DNA of 15,592 nucleotides from Pseudomonadaceae bacterium (GCA_900766265.1 CAAFUS010000011.1:1-15592), one strand, 5' to 3'; positions 1-14,218 are shown, counted from the first letter of the stretch. The notes: generated by a model from the sequence alone, not told the origin. Made by a program: numbers and translations.

Positions 1-120
1 CCACGTCTCAGCGCAAACCTTGGTCAGCGCAGCGGTCAGCGTGGTCTTGCCATGGTCAACGTGACCAATGGTGCCGACGTTCACGTGCGGTTTGTTACGT
101 TCGAATTTTTCTTTAGCCAC
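1..120 (-). CDS. tufA: Elongation factor Tu, N-terminal 40 residues (partial, cut by window edge)
   Basis: EF-Tu is the GTPase that carries aminoacyl-tRNA to the ribosomal A site in the cytoplasm. The 40 visible codons read VAKEKFERNKPHVNVGTIGH then VDHGKTTLTAALTKVCAETW. This includes the P-loop GHVDHGKT at about residues 19-26, which binds GTP phosphates. The start is GTG at 118-120, with a GAGG ribosome site about 11 bases upstream. It follows fusA by 30 bases with no terminator between, so it is probably the last visible gene of the rpsL-rpsG-fusA-tuf operon. By the E. coli naming convention the copy next to fusA is tufA. A second tuf gene ends at the other edge of the window. The rest of the gene lies outside the window, so its integrity cannot be judged. 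Confidence 0.97.
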   Translation of the reverse strand, partial: MAKEKFERNKPHVNVGTIGHVDHGKTTLTAALTKVCAETW

Positions 121-150
121 GACAGTAAACCTCTTACCTAAAGGGCTGAA

Positions 151-2286
151 TCAACCTTGTTTTTTAACCAGAGCTTCGACGATGTTCGCCGGAGCCTCGG
201 CATACTTGGAGAATTCCATGGAGTAGCTTGCGCGACCCTGGGACATCGAACGAACGTCGGTCGCATAACCGAACATCTCGCCCAGCGGCACCTCGGCACG
301 GATCACCTTGCCGGAAACCGTGTCTTCCATACCCTGGATCAGGCCACGACGACGGTTCAGGTCACCCATCACGTCACCCATGTAGTCCTCAGGGGTCACC
401 ACCTCGACCTTCATGATCGGCTCAAGCACCTTACCACCACCCTTCTGGGCCAGCTGCTTGGTCGCCATGGAAGCCGCAACCTTGAACGCCATCTCATTGG
501 AGTCGACGTCATGGTAGGAACCGTCGAACACGGTCGCCTTAAGGCCGATCAGCGGATAGCCGGCAACGACGCCGTTCTTCATCTGCTCCTCGATACCCTT
601 CTGAATCGCCGGGATGTATTCCTTCGGAACCACACCACCCACGACTTCGTTGGTGAAGACCAGGCCTTCGGTGATGTTGCCCTTGTCATCCACGTCCGGA
701 GTCGAGAAGCGAATCCAGCAGTGACCGAACTGACCACGACCGCCGGACTGACGAACGAACTTGCCCTCGATCTCGACGTTGTCCTTGGTGATGGTTTCGC
801 GGTAGGACACCTGCGGCTTGCCGATGTTGGCCTCGACGTTGAATTCGCGTCTCATGCGGTCAACGAGGATGTCCAGGTGCAGCTCGCCCATACCGGAGAT
901 GATGGTCTGACCGGTCTCTTCGTCAGTCTTGACGCGGAACGACGGGTCTTCCTGAGCCAGCTTGCCCAGCGCGATACCCATCTTCTCCTGGTCAGCCTTG
1001 GTCTTCGGCTCTACGGCTACCGAGATCACCGGCTCCGGGAAGTCCATGCGCTCGAGGATGATCGGCTTCTCGGGGTCGCACAGGGTCTCACCGGTGGTGA
1101 CATCCTTCATGCCGATCAGAGCGGCGATGTCGCCAGCGCGCACCTCCTTGATCTCTTCACGCTGGTTGGCGTGCATCTGCACCATACGACCAACGCGCTC
1201 TTTCTTGCCCTTGACGGAGTTGATGACCGATTGGCCAGACTCCAGAACACCCGAGTAGACACGAACGAACGTCAGCGTACCCACGAACGGGTCGGTAGCG
1301 ATCTTGAACGCCAGAGCGGAGAACGGCTCGTTGTCGTCGGCATGACGCTCGTCTTTCGGAGCCGCGTCACCGTCATCGATGTGGTCCGGGTGAATACCCT
1401 GAATCGCAGGAATCTCGGTCGGCGCCGGCAGAAAGTCGATGACGGCATCGAGAACCAGAGGAACACCCTTGTTCTTGAAGGAGGAACCGCAGACGGCAGG
1501 AACGATCTCGCTGGCCAGCGTACGCAGACGCAGACCGGCCTTGATCTCCTCAACCGACAGGTCACCTTCTTCAAGGTACTTGTTCATCAGTTCTTCATTG
1601 GCCTCGGCGGCAGCCTCGACCATGTTGTTGCGCCACTCGTTGGCCAGATCCACCAGCTCGGCAGGAATCTCTTCCTCGCGATAGGTGGTGCCCTTGTCGT
1701 CTTCGTTCCAGTAGATAGCCTTCATCTTGATCAGATCGACCTGACCTTCGAAGTTATCTTCCGCACCGATGGCGAGCTGGATCGGAACCGGGGTGTGACC
1801 CAGACGATTCTTGATCTGACCGACGACGCGCAGGAAGTTGGCACCGGCACGGTCCATCTTGTTGACGTAGACGATACGTGGAACGCCGTACTTGTTGGCC
1901 TGACGCCATACGGTTTCGGACTGAGGCTCGACACCCGAGGTGCCGCAGAACACTACGACCGCCCCGTCGAGCACGCGCAGCGAACGCTCTACTTCAATGG
2001 TGAAGTCAACGTGGCCGGGGGTGTCGATCACGTTCACGCGGTACTTGTCGTACTGGCGACGAGATCCTTCCCAGAAGGTGGTGATGGCCGCAGAGGTAAT
2101 GGTGATCCCACGCTCCTGCTCCTGCACCATCCAGTCGGTGGTCGCAGCGCCGTCGTGAACCTCACCCATCTTGTGGCTCAGGCCTGTGTAAAACAGGATC
2201 CGCTCGGTCGTGGTGGTTTTGCCCGCATCGACGTGCGCACAAATACCGATGTTGCGGTAGCGGTTAATTGCTGTAGTACGAGCCAT
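151..2286 (-). CDS. fusA: Elongation factor G
   Basis: EF-G is the cytoplasmic GTPase that drives tRNA-mRNA translocation and, with ribosome recycling factor, splits post-termination ribosomes. The 711 residues hold the full GTPase set: G1 AHVDAGKT (17-24), switch region RGITI (59-63), G3 DTPGH (88-92) and G4 NKMD (142-145). Then come domain II around FSALAFKIATDPFVGTLTF, domain III with GMGELHLDI, domain IV with the KQ/RQSGGRGQFGH-type segment, and a domain V ending near FGYATDVRSMSQGRASYSMEF. E. coli EF-G is 704 residues; part of the extra length is a short insertion (HPDHIDD region) in the linker before domain II. The ATG at 2284-2286 has a GAGGG site a few bases upstream and lies 29 bases after rpsG, so the two are probably co-transcribed. 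It ends in TGA. Pseudomonads often carry a second EF-G gene elsewhere; this str-operon copy would be the fusA1 equivalent. Confidence 0.99.
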   Translation of the reverse strand: MARTTAINRYRNIGICAHVDAGKTTTTERILFYTGLSHKMGEVHDGAATTDWMVQEQERGITITSAAITTFWEGSRRQYDKYRVNVIDTPGHVDFTIEVERSLRVLDGAVVVFCGTSGVEPQSETVWRQANKYGVPRIVYVNKMDRAGANFLRVVGQIKNRLGHTPVPIQLAIGAEDNFEGQVDLIKMKAIYWNEDDKGTTYREEEIPAELVDLANEWRNNMVEAAAEANEELMNKYLEEGDLSVEEIKAGLRLRTLASEIVPAVCGSSFKNKGVPLVLDAVIDFLPAPTEIPAIQGIHPDHIDDGDAAPKDERHADDNEPFSALAFKIATDPFVGTLTFVRVYSGVLESGQSVINSVKGKKERVGRMVQMHANQREEIKEVRAGDIAALIGMKDVTTGETLCDPEKPIILERMDFPEPVISVAVEPKTKADQEKMGIALGKLAQEDPSFRVKTDEETGQTIISGMGELHLDILVDRMRREFNVEANIGKPQVSYRETITKDNVEIEGKFVRQSGGRGQFGHCWIRFSTPDVDDKGNITEGLVFTNEVVGGVVPKEYIPAIQKGIEEQMKNGVVAGYPLIGLKATVFDGSYHDVDSNEMAFKVAASMATKQLAQKGGGKVLEPIMKVEVVTPEDYMGDVMGDLNRRRGLIQGMEDTVSGKVIRAEVPLGEMFGYATDVRSMSQGRASYSMEFSKYAEAPANIVEALVKKQG

Positions 2287-2315
2287 AAAGCCCTCGCAAA
2301 TTGAGTGATGCGGAT

Positions 2316-2786
2316 TTAGAAACGGTAGTGCGAGAACGCCTTGTTGGCTTCCGCCATGCGGTGCACGTCTTCACGCTTCTTGACCGCCGCGCCCTTGCCC
2401 TCGAAGGCATCCAACAGCTCGCCTGCAAGACGCAGGGCCATGGACTTCTCACCACGCTTGCGCGCTGCATCCACCAGCCAACGCATGGCCAGGGCATTGC
2501 GACGGGAAGGACGAACCTCGACCGGAACCTGGTAAGTCGCACCACCTACGCGGCGGGACTTCACTTCGACCAGCGGAGCGATGGCGTCGAGTGCTTTTTC
2601 GAAGATTTCCAGGGGATCGCTGTTCTTGCGGGTCTTGACGGTATCCAGAGCACCGTAAACGATGCGCTCGGCCACAGCCTTCTTGCCGCTTTCCATCACG
2701 TGGTTCATGAACTTCGCGAGGATCTGACTTCCGTACATCGGATCATCGAGGATCTCGCGCTTGGCTGCTACACGACGTCTTGGCAT
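2316..2786 (-). CDS. rpsG: 30S ribosomal protein S7
   Basis: S7 is a primary 16S rRNA-binding protein that starts assembly of the 30S head and lies near the decoding and exit sites. The 156-residue product is the usual length. It begins MPRRRVAAKREILDDP and carries the S7 signature DPMYGSQILAKFMNHVMESG starting near residue 15. The basic C-terminal half includes RRVGGATYQVPVEVRPSRR, and the chain ends HYRF. ATG at 2784-2786 is preceded by GAGGG. It lies 98 bases after rpsL and 29 before fusA. In E. coli S7 represses translation of its own operon by binding the S12-S7 spacer, which is of very similar length; here a hairpin in that spacer is a candidate site (see 2826-2841). Confidence 0.99.
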   Translation of the reverse strand: MPRRRVAAKREILDDPMYGSQILAKFMNHVMESGKKAVAERIVYGALDTVKTRKNSDPLEIFEKALDAIAPLVEVKSRRVGGATYQVPVEVRPSRRNALAMRWLVDAARKRGEKSMALRLAGELLDAFEGKGAAVKKREDVHRMAEANKAFSHYRF

Positions 2787-2825
2787 TGATAAGCCCTCAA
2801 ACGGTCTTCAGGTTAGCTCGGAACG

Positions 2826-2841
2826 GTAACGCTTGCGTTAC
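2826..2841 (-). promoter_or_regulatory. Hairpin in the rpsL-rpsG spacer, candidate S7 autoregulatory site
   Basis: The spacer holds a 6-bp inverted repeat GTAACG/CGTTAC around a 4-base loop, with no U-run after it, so it does not look like a terminator. In E. coli S7 binds RNA in this same spacer and represses translation of S7 and downstream genes. That precedent and the position suggest an S7 operator, but I cannot match it to a known S7 binding structure. The other 80 bases of the gap are AT-rich near rpsL and show only the rpsG ribosome site. Confidence 0.35.
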
Positions 2842-2884
2842 GCCCGACCTTACTCTTATCGACTCAAATAAATAGAAATTCTGA

Positions 2885-3256
2885 TTACTTCGGACGCTTG
2901 GCGCCGTACTTCGAACGACCTTGCTTACGGTCTTTCACGCCAGAGGTATCCAGCGAGCCGCGAACGGTGTGGTAACGGACACCCGGAAGGTCCTTTACAC
3001 GACCACCGCGAATCAGAACGACGCTGTGCTCCTGCAGGTTGTGGCCTTCACCACCGATGTAGGAAGCGACTTCGTAGCCGTTGGTCAGACGAACACGGCA
3101 TACCTTACGCAGCGCAGAGTTCGGTTTCTTCGGCGTGGTGGTGTACACACGGGTGCACACGCCACGGCGTTGCGGGCAGTTCTGCAGCGCAGGGACGTCG
3201 CTTTTCTCGACGACGCGCTTGCGCGGCTGGCGTACCAGCTGGTTAATCGTTGCCAT
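2885..3256 (-). CDS. rpsL: 30S ribosomal protein S12
   Basis: S12 sits at the decoding centre of the 30S subunit and affects reading accuracy; it is the classical streptomycin-resistance protein. The 123 residues match the family length. They contain the loop TTTPKKPNSALRKVCRVRLT (about 39-58) with Lys43, and GGRVKDLPGVRYHTVRG with Lys88. Both lysines (K42 and K87 when Met is not counted) are the wild-type residues whose change gives streptomycin resistance in many bacteria. The chain ends GAKRPK and lacks the extra C-terminal Ala of E. coli. ATG at 3254-3256 is preceded by GGAG seven bases upstream. It is the first gene of the str group. An intrinsic terminator and a promoter-like site lie in the 132-base gap after rpoC. 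Confidence 0.99.
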   Translation of the reverse strand: MATINQLVRQPRKRVVEKSDVPALQNCPQRRGVCTRVYTTTPKKPNSALRKVCRVRLTNGYEVASYIGGEGHNLQEHSVVLIRGGRVKDLPGVRYHTVRGSLDTSGVKDRKQGRSKYGAKRPK

Positions 3257-3290
3257 CTACTAGCTCCACTGTTGTCTTTCGACACAAACG

Positions 3291-3316
3291 AAAAATGGCA
3301 GGGCTAATGCCCCGCC
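3291..3316 (-). terminator. Intrinsic terminator between rpoC and rpsL
   Basis: On the transcribed strand the RNA would form GGCGGGGC, a 4-base AUUA loop, then GCCCUGCC: eight pairs including one G-U. This is followed by A and then five U (bases 3291-3295). It is 72 bases after the rpoC stop and 35 bases before the rpsL start codon. By structure it should end some transcripts leaving rpoBC. It also lies downstream of the candidate rpsL promoter at 3333-3361, so it may act as a leader attenuator for the str operon. Confidence 0.75.
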
Positions 3317-3322
3317 AAATTA

Positions 3323-3386
3323 GGGGTACAAGAGTCTAAAGAGCTTCCTGTACCCCGTCAAGACAGGCTCCGCGTACGAAGCCTGT
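3323..3386 (-). other. Two inverted repeats directly after rpoC
   Basis: The first is ACAGGCT at 3363-3369 pairing with AGCCTGT at 3380-3386, seven pairs around a 10-base loop, just after the rpoC TGA. The second is GGGGTACA at 3323-3330 pairing with TGTACCCC at 3349-3356, eight pairs around an 18-base loop. Neither is followed by a clear U-run on the transcribed strand, so they are not simple terminators. They could protect the rpoC mRNA 3' end. The second overlaps the spacer of the candidate promoter at 3333-3361. Confidence 0.45.
3333..3361 (-). promoter_or_regulatory. Candidate sigma70 promoter for the rpsL-rpsG-fusA-tuf operon
   Basis: On the minus strand, TTGACG (3356-3361, five of six to the -35 consensus) is separated by exactly 17 bases from TAGACT (3333-3338, four of six to the -10 consensus). 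The predicted start would be near 3326, giving a leader of about 70 bases before the rpsL ATG at 3256. It sits in the rpoC-rpsL gap, where a separate str-operon promoter would be expected. Transcripts from it would run straight into the terminator hairpin at 3291-3316. Consensus reading only; the start site is not proven. Confidence 0.55.
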
Positions 3387-3388
3387 GC

Positions 3389-7588
<4,200 letters not shown>

Positions 7589-7609
7589 GGCCTTTCCTCC
7601 TCACGGACC

Positions 7610-7640
7610 TGCGGCGACCGGCTTCTGGCCGGGCGCCGCA
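7610..7640 (-). other. Strong hairpin in the rpoB-rpoC spacer
   Basis: Bases 7610-7622 pair with 7628-7640: twelve of thirteen positions are complementary, with one C-U mismatch in the RNA, around a 5-base loop. The stem is almost all G and C. No U-run follows (the next transcribed bases are GGTCCGTG), so it is not an intrinsic terminator. It occupies about half of the 65-base gap and ends roughly nine bases before the AGGAGGA ribosome site of rpoC. It may be an RNase processing or mRNA-stability element, or may tune rpoC translation. Confidence 0.6.
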
Positions 7641-7653
7641 TAGGCGGTGCGTG

Positions 7654-11724
<4,071 letters not shown>

Positions 11725-11756
11725 CAGCGTTCCCCAGCTTGGTCACCTGCTTGTTT

Positions 11757-11853
11757 GGCCTCTCCCGGCGGGAGTGGCCAGAAAATCGTGCGAATCCAAT
11801 GATCCGCGGCACCCAGCGGGTGCTTGTTCCGCTATCAGGCCTGCCGACAGGCC
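11757..11853 (-). other. Cluster of three hairpins in the rpoB leader
   Basis: Between the terminator at 11865 and rpoB there are three inverted repeats. At 11838-11853, GGCCTG pairs with CAGGCC around a 4-base loop. At 11809-11823, GCACCC pairs with GGGTGC around three bases. At 11757-11779, GGCC plus CTCCC pairs with GGGAG plus GGCC, nine pairs with one T-T mismatch and a 3-base loop. None has a U-run. In E. coli the rplL-rpoB spacer has an RNase III processing site, and the last, longest stem is a candidate for the same role. The remaining bases to the rpoB start show only the ribosome site. Confidence 0.45.
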
Positions 11854-11864
11854 GCCTATAACGG

Positions 11865-11893
11865 AAAAAGGCCGGTGGCAAAAGCCACCAGCC
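11865..11893 (-). terminator. Intrinsic terminator / attenuator between rplL and rpoB
   Basis: The RNA would form GGCUGGUGGC, a UUUU loop, then GCCACCGGCC: ten pairs including one U-G, followed directly by five U (11865-11869). It begins 46 bases after the rplL stop. In E. coli an attenuator in this same gap ends most transcripts, so the stalk proteins are made in excess over RNA polymerase; the same role is inferred here. Only readthrough would feed rpoBC unless a promoter exists between it and rpoB, and I see no convincing one. Confidence 0.85.
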
Positions 11894-11939
11894 ATCAGCC
11901 TTACGCGAGTCGCTCAGGCTGTAGACGCAAGGTCGTCGC

Positions 11940-12308
11940 TTACTTGAGCTCGACTTTGGCGCCTGCTTCTTCCAGGGCTTTCTTGGCCGCTTCGGCCTCT
12001 TCCTTGGATACGCCTTCCTTGACCACGCCCGGGGCGCCGTCAACGACTGCCTTGGCTTCCTTCAGACCCAGACCGGTCAGCTCGCGAACGGCCTTGATCA
12101 CGTTCACCTTCTTGTCGCCAGCTTCGGCGAGGACGATGGTGAATTCGGTCTGCTCTTCAACCACGGCAGCAGCAGCGGCAGGGCCGGCAGCAGCAGCGGC
12201 AGCGGCGGTAACGCCGAACTTCTCTTCCATCGCCTTGATCAGTTCAACGATCTGCATGACGGACATTTCGGATACGGCGTTGATGATATCTTCGTTGGTC
12301 AGAGCCAT
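11940..12308 (-). CDS. rplL: 50S ribosomal protein L7/L12
   Basis: L7/L12 is the multi-copy stalk protein of the 50S subunit that recruits EF-Tu, EF-G and other translational GTPases. The 122 residues show the N-terminal dimerisation and L10-binding domain (about 1-32, MALTNEDIINAVSEMSVMQI), an Ala-rich flexible hinge (about 35-50), and the compact C-terminal domain (about 53-122) with KVNVIKAVRELTGLGLKEAK. An upstream in-frame extension of 14 codons is open, but the ATG at 12306-12308 is chosen: it has an AGGA ribosome site at proper spacing and gives the conserved MALTNEDI start. It lies 72 bases after rplJ, and a strong terminator follows it. Confidence 0.98.
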   Translation of the reverse strand: MALTNEDIINAVSEMSVMQIVELIKAMEEKFGVTAAAAAAAGPAAAAAVVEEQTEFTIVLAEAGDKKVNVIKAVRELTGLGLKEAKAVVDGAPGVVKEGVSKEEAEAAKKALEEAGAKVELK

Positions 12309-12380
12309 GACTCTAGTTCCTGTAAGGTAGGGACGGCCTGCGGCCATCAAAAATCAAAAAGTGAAAAGCGGTACTGCGCC

Positions 12381-12881
12381 TCAGGCGGCAGCAGCCTCTT
12401 TCTGGTCGCGAACGGCTGCCAGAGTCCGAGCCAGCTTGCTGGTGGCGCCCTGAATCACGCTCATCAGCTGGGAAACGGCTTCGTCGTAAGTCGGCAGAGT
12501 TGCCAGCACGTCGATCTGGTTGGCTGCAATGAGCTGACCTTCGAACGCAGCGGCCTTGATCTCGAACTTGTCCTGACCCTTGGAGAATTCCTTGAAGATA
12601 CGAGCGGCAGCGCCCGGATGTTCATTGGAAAACGCAATCAGGGTCGGGCCTTTGAACGCATCGTTGAGGACATCGAACTGAGTGCCTTCAACGGCGCGGC
12701 GCAGCAGGGTGTTACGTACGACTCGTACGTATACGCCAGCTTCGCGGGCCTCTTTACGGAGTCCGGTCATGGCCCCTACGGTCACGCCACGGGCATCAGC
12801 CACGACAGCGGACAGGGCAGACTTGGCAGCCTCGTTGACTTCAGCGACGATGGCCTTCTTGTCTTCGAGTTTGATTGCCAC
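12381..12881 (-). CDS. rplJ: 50S ribosomal protein L10
   Basis: L10 anchors L7/L12 dimers to 23S rRNA at the base of the stalk. The 166-residue product has the N-terminal rRNA-binding domain (KKAIVAEVNEAAKSALSAVV, GLRKEAREAGVYVRVVRNTL) and a C-terminal helix that binds L7/L12 (near TSKLARTLAAVRDQKEAAAA). The start is GTG at 12879-12881, with AGGAG eight bases upstream. The preceding 200-base gap is a structured leader. In E. coli the L10-L7/L12 complex binds such a leader and represses its own translation. It ends with TGA. The 72-base gap to rplL holds a T-rich stretch and only a small GGCC/GGCC repeat. Confidence 0.98.
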   Translation of the reverse strand: MAIKLEDKKAIVAEVNEAAKSALSAVVADARGVTVGAMTGLRKEAREAGVYVRVVRNTLLRRAVEGTQFDVLNDAFKGPTLIAFSNEHPGAAARIFKEFSKGQDKFEIKAAAFEGQLIAANQIDVLATLPTYDEAVSQLMSVIQGATSKLARTLAAVRDQKEAAAA

Positions 12882-12894
12882 GGGATTTACTCCT

Positions 12895-13017
12895 GGATGT
12901 TACCGATACATCCGGTCGAAACCGGACGGTGATTGGTGTCTGATTCGGTACGAATCGGGAGCACCTCTGCGTAGGCTCGAAGATCGCTCTTCGGGTTTAA
13001 GACTCGCGCCGCCTACG
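12895..13017 (-). ncRNA. L10-type ribosomal protein leader upstream of rplJ
   Basis: The transcribed strand of this gap can fold into several nested helices. CGTAGGC at 12970-12976 pairs with GCCTACG at 13011-13017, enclosing the hairpin CGAAGA/TCTTCG (12978-12993). Downstream, GGTG (12935-12938) pairs with CACC (12962-12965) across an asymmetric internal loop, capped by GATTCG/CGAATC (12942-12956). Next is a UUCG-loop hairpin TCCGGT/ACCGGA (12911-12926), and finally GGATGT/ACATCC (12895-12913), which touches the AGGAG ribosome site. Position, the CCUACGCAG-GGUG segment and overall form fit the L10 leader family, where L10-L7/L12 binding controls rplJ translation. This is recognition by eye, not by covariance search. 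Confidence 0.65.
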
Positions 13018-13057
13018 GTCTTGGATAGCCCCCGCCAGGCAGGGACCCCAAACTTGC

Positions 13058-13077
13058 AGGCCTGCCGAAGCAGGCCT
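13058..13077 (-). other. UUCG-loop hairpin just after rplA
   Basis: AGGCCTGC at 13058-13065 and GCAGGCCT at 13070-13077 form eight perfect pairs around a TTCG tetraloop on the transcribed strand, six bases after the rplA tandem stop. The bases after it (GCAAGTTTGGGG) have no proper U-run, so I do not call it a terminator. Likely roles are protecting the rplKA mRNA 3' end or pausing polymerase before the L10 leader. Confidence 0.5.
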
Positions 13078-13083
13078 TGTTCA

Positions 13084-13779
13084 TCACGCCTCGAGGGACG
13101 CCTGATCGATGACCAGACCAGGACCCATGGTGGTGCTCAGGGTTACGCGCTTGACGTAGATACCCTTGGAAGTCGACGGCTTGAGACGCTTGAGGTCTGC
13201 CAGCAGGGCTTCAACGTTCTGCTTGAGCTGACCGGCTTCGAAGCCGACCTTGCCCACGGAGGTGTGGATGATGCCGTTCTTGTCGGTACGGAAGCGCACC
13301 TGACCCGCCTTGGCATTCTTGACCGCAGTGGCGACGTCCGGCGTTACGGTGCCGACCTTCGGGTTCGGCATCAGGCCGCGAGGCCCAAGGATCTGACCCA
13401 GCTGGCCGACAACGCGCATCGCATCCGGGGATGCGATCACGACGTCATAGTTCAGATCGCCACCTTTCATTTCGGCAGCCAGCTCATCCATGCCAACGCG
13501 GTCGGCGCCAGCGGCCAGCGCAGCCTCGGCAGCAGGACCTTGAGTGAACACGGCGACCCGCACGGACTTGCCAGTGCCGTTCGGCAGAACGGTAGCGCCA
13601 CGAACGACCTGGTCGGATTTACGCGGATCAACGCCAAGGTTGATAGCGATATCGAAGGACTCGGTGAACTTCACCGCAGAGATCTCTGCCAGCAGCGAAG
13701 CGGCCTCTTCGAACCCGTACTGCTTACCGGCTTCTACTTTCTCGGCAATCGCCTTCTGCCGCTTGGTCAACTTAGCCAT
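13084..13779 (-). CDS. rplA: 50S ribosomal protein L1
   Basis: L1 binds 23S rRNA at the mobile L1 stalk and helps move deacylated tRNA out of the E site; it also represses its own operon by binding the mRNA. The 231 residues match the bacterial family. The signature region GQLGQILGPRGLMPNPKVGT lies at about 125-144, and the N- and C-terminal parts (about 1-66 and 160-231) form the RNA-binding domain. The ATG at 13777-13779 overlaps the rplK stop by one base (TAATG), with GGAGGG inside the end of rplK, so translation is probably coupled. The gene ends with TGA followed at once by a second in-frame TGA. Confidence 0.99.
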   Translation of the reverse strand: MAKLTKRQKAIAEKVEAGKQYGFEEAASLLAEISAVKFTESFDIAINLGVDPRKSDQVVRGATVLPNGTGKSVRVAVFTQGPAAEAALAAGADRVGMDELAAEMKGGDLNYDVVIASPDAMRVVGQLGQILGPRGLMPNPKVGTVTPDVATAVKNAKAGQVRFRTDKNGIIHTSVGKVGFEAGQLKQNVEALLADLKRLKPSTSKGIYVKRVTLSTTMGPGLVIDQASLEA

Positions 13780-14210
13780 TACACACCCTCCACGTTCAGG
13801 CCCATGCTGCGCGCGGAGCCGGCGATGGTACGCACGGCAGCCTCGAGGTCAGCAGCGGTAAGATCAGCATTCTTGGTCTTCGCGATCTCTTCGAGCTGAG
13901 CGCGGGTGACAGTGCCAACCTTCTGGGTGTTGGGGCGAGCGGAGCCGCTGGTGATACCGGCAGCTTTCTTCAGCAGAACTGCAGCGGGGGTGCTCTTGGT
14001 CTCGAACGTGAAGCTGCGATCACTGTATACGGTGATGATCACAGGCGTTGGCAGACCGGGCTCCTGGCCCTGGGTACGCGCGTTGAACGCCTTGCAGAAC
14101 TCCATGATATTCACGCCATGCTGACCCAGCGCAGGACCGACTGGCGGCGACGGGTTGGCCTGACCGGCCTTAACCTGAAGCTTGATATAAGCTTGAATTT
14201 TCTTAGCCAT
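13779..14210 (-). CDS. rplK: 50S ribosomal protein L11
   Basis: L11 binds the GTPase-associated region of 23S rRNA at the stalk base. It is needed for the response of RelA to uncharged tRNA and is part of the thiostrepton target. The 143 residues have the N-terminal domain with the proline-rich segment NPSPPVGPALGQHGVNIMEF (19-38) and the C-terminal RNA-binding domain with KKAAGITSGSARPNTQKVGT (81-100). ATG at 14208-14210 has GGAG six bases upstream. It is the first gene after the nusG terminator, so it should have its own promoter or rely on readthrough. It overlaps rplA by one base. Confidence 0.99.
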   Translation of the reverse strand: MAKKIQAYIKLQVKAGQANPSPPVGPALGQHGVNIMEFCKAFNARTQGQEPGLPTPVIITVYSDRSFTFETKSTPAAVLLKKAAGITSGSARPNTQKVGTVTRAQLEEIAKTKNADLTAADLEAAVRTIAGSARSMGLNVEGV

Positions 14211-14218
14211 AGCTACTC

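Noticed and set aside
157..2304. 715-codon plus-strand open frame opposite fusA
   Set aside because: Fully antisense to an unmistakable fusA, no recognisable protein features, composition (His, Asp, Leu and Val rich) typical of mirrored codons.
2990..3140. Streptomycin-resistance change in S12
   Set aside because: Lys43 and Lys88 and the surrounding loops are wild type.
12309..12350. 14-codon N-terminal extension of rplL
   Set aside because: Lacks family similarity; the ATG at 12306-12308 has the ribosome site and the conserved MALTNEDI start.
13029..13054. Possible rplJ promoter TTGGGG with a TATCCA -10
   Set aside because: Only about half the consensus bases match and the spacer is 18; it is also within a GC-rich hairpin, so not called.
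13058..13077. Hairpin after rplA as an intrinsic terminator
   Set aside because: Good stem and UUCG loop but no U-run follows; kept only as a structural feature.
12682..13899. 405-codon plus-strand open frame across the rplA-rplJ gap
   Set aside because: Covers rplA, the L10 leader and rplJ in antisense; no coding features of its own.
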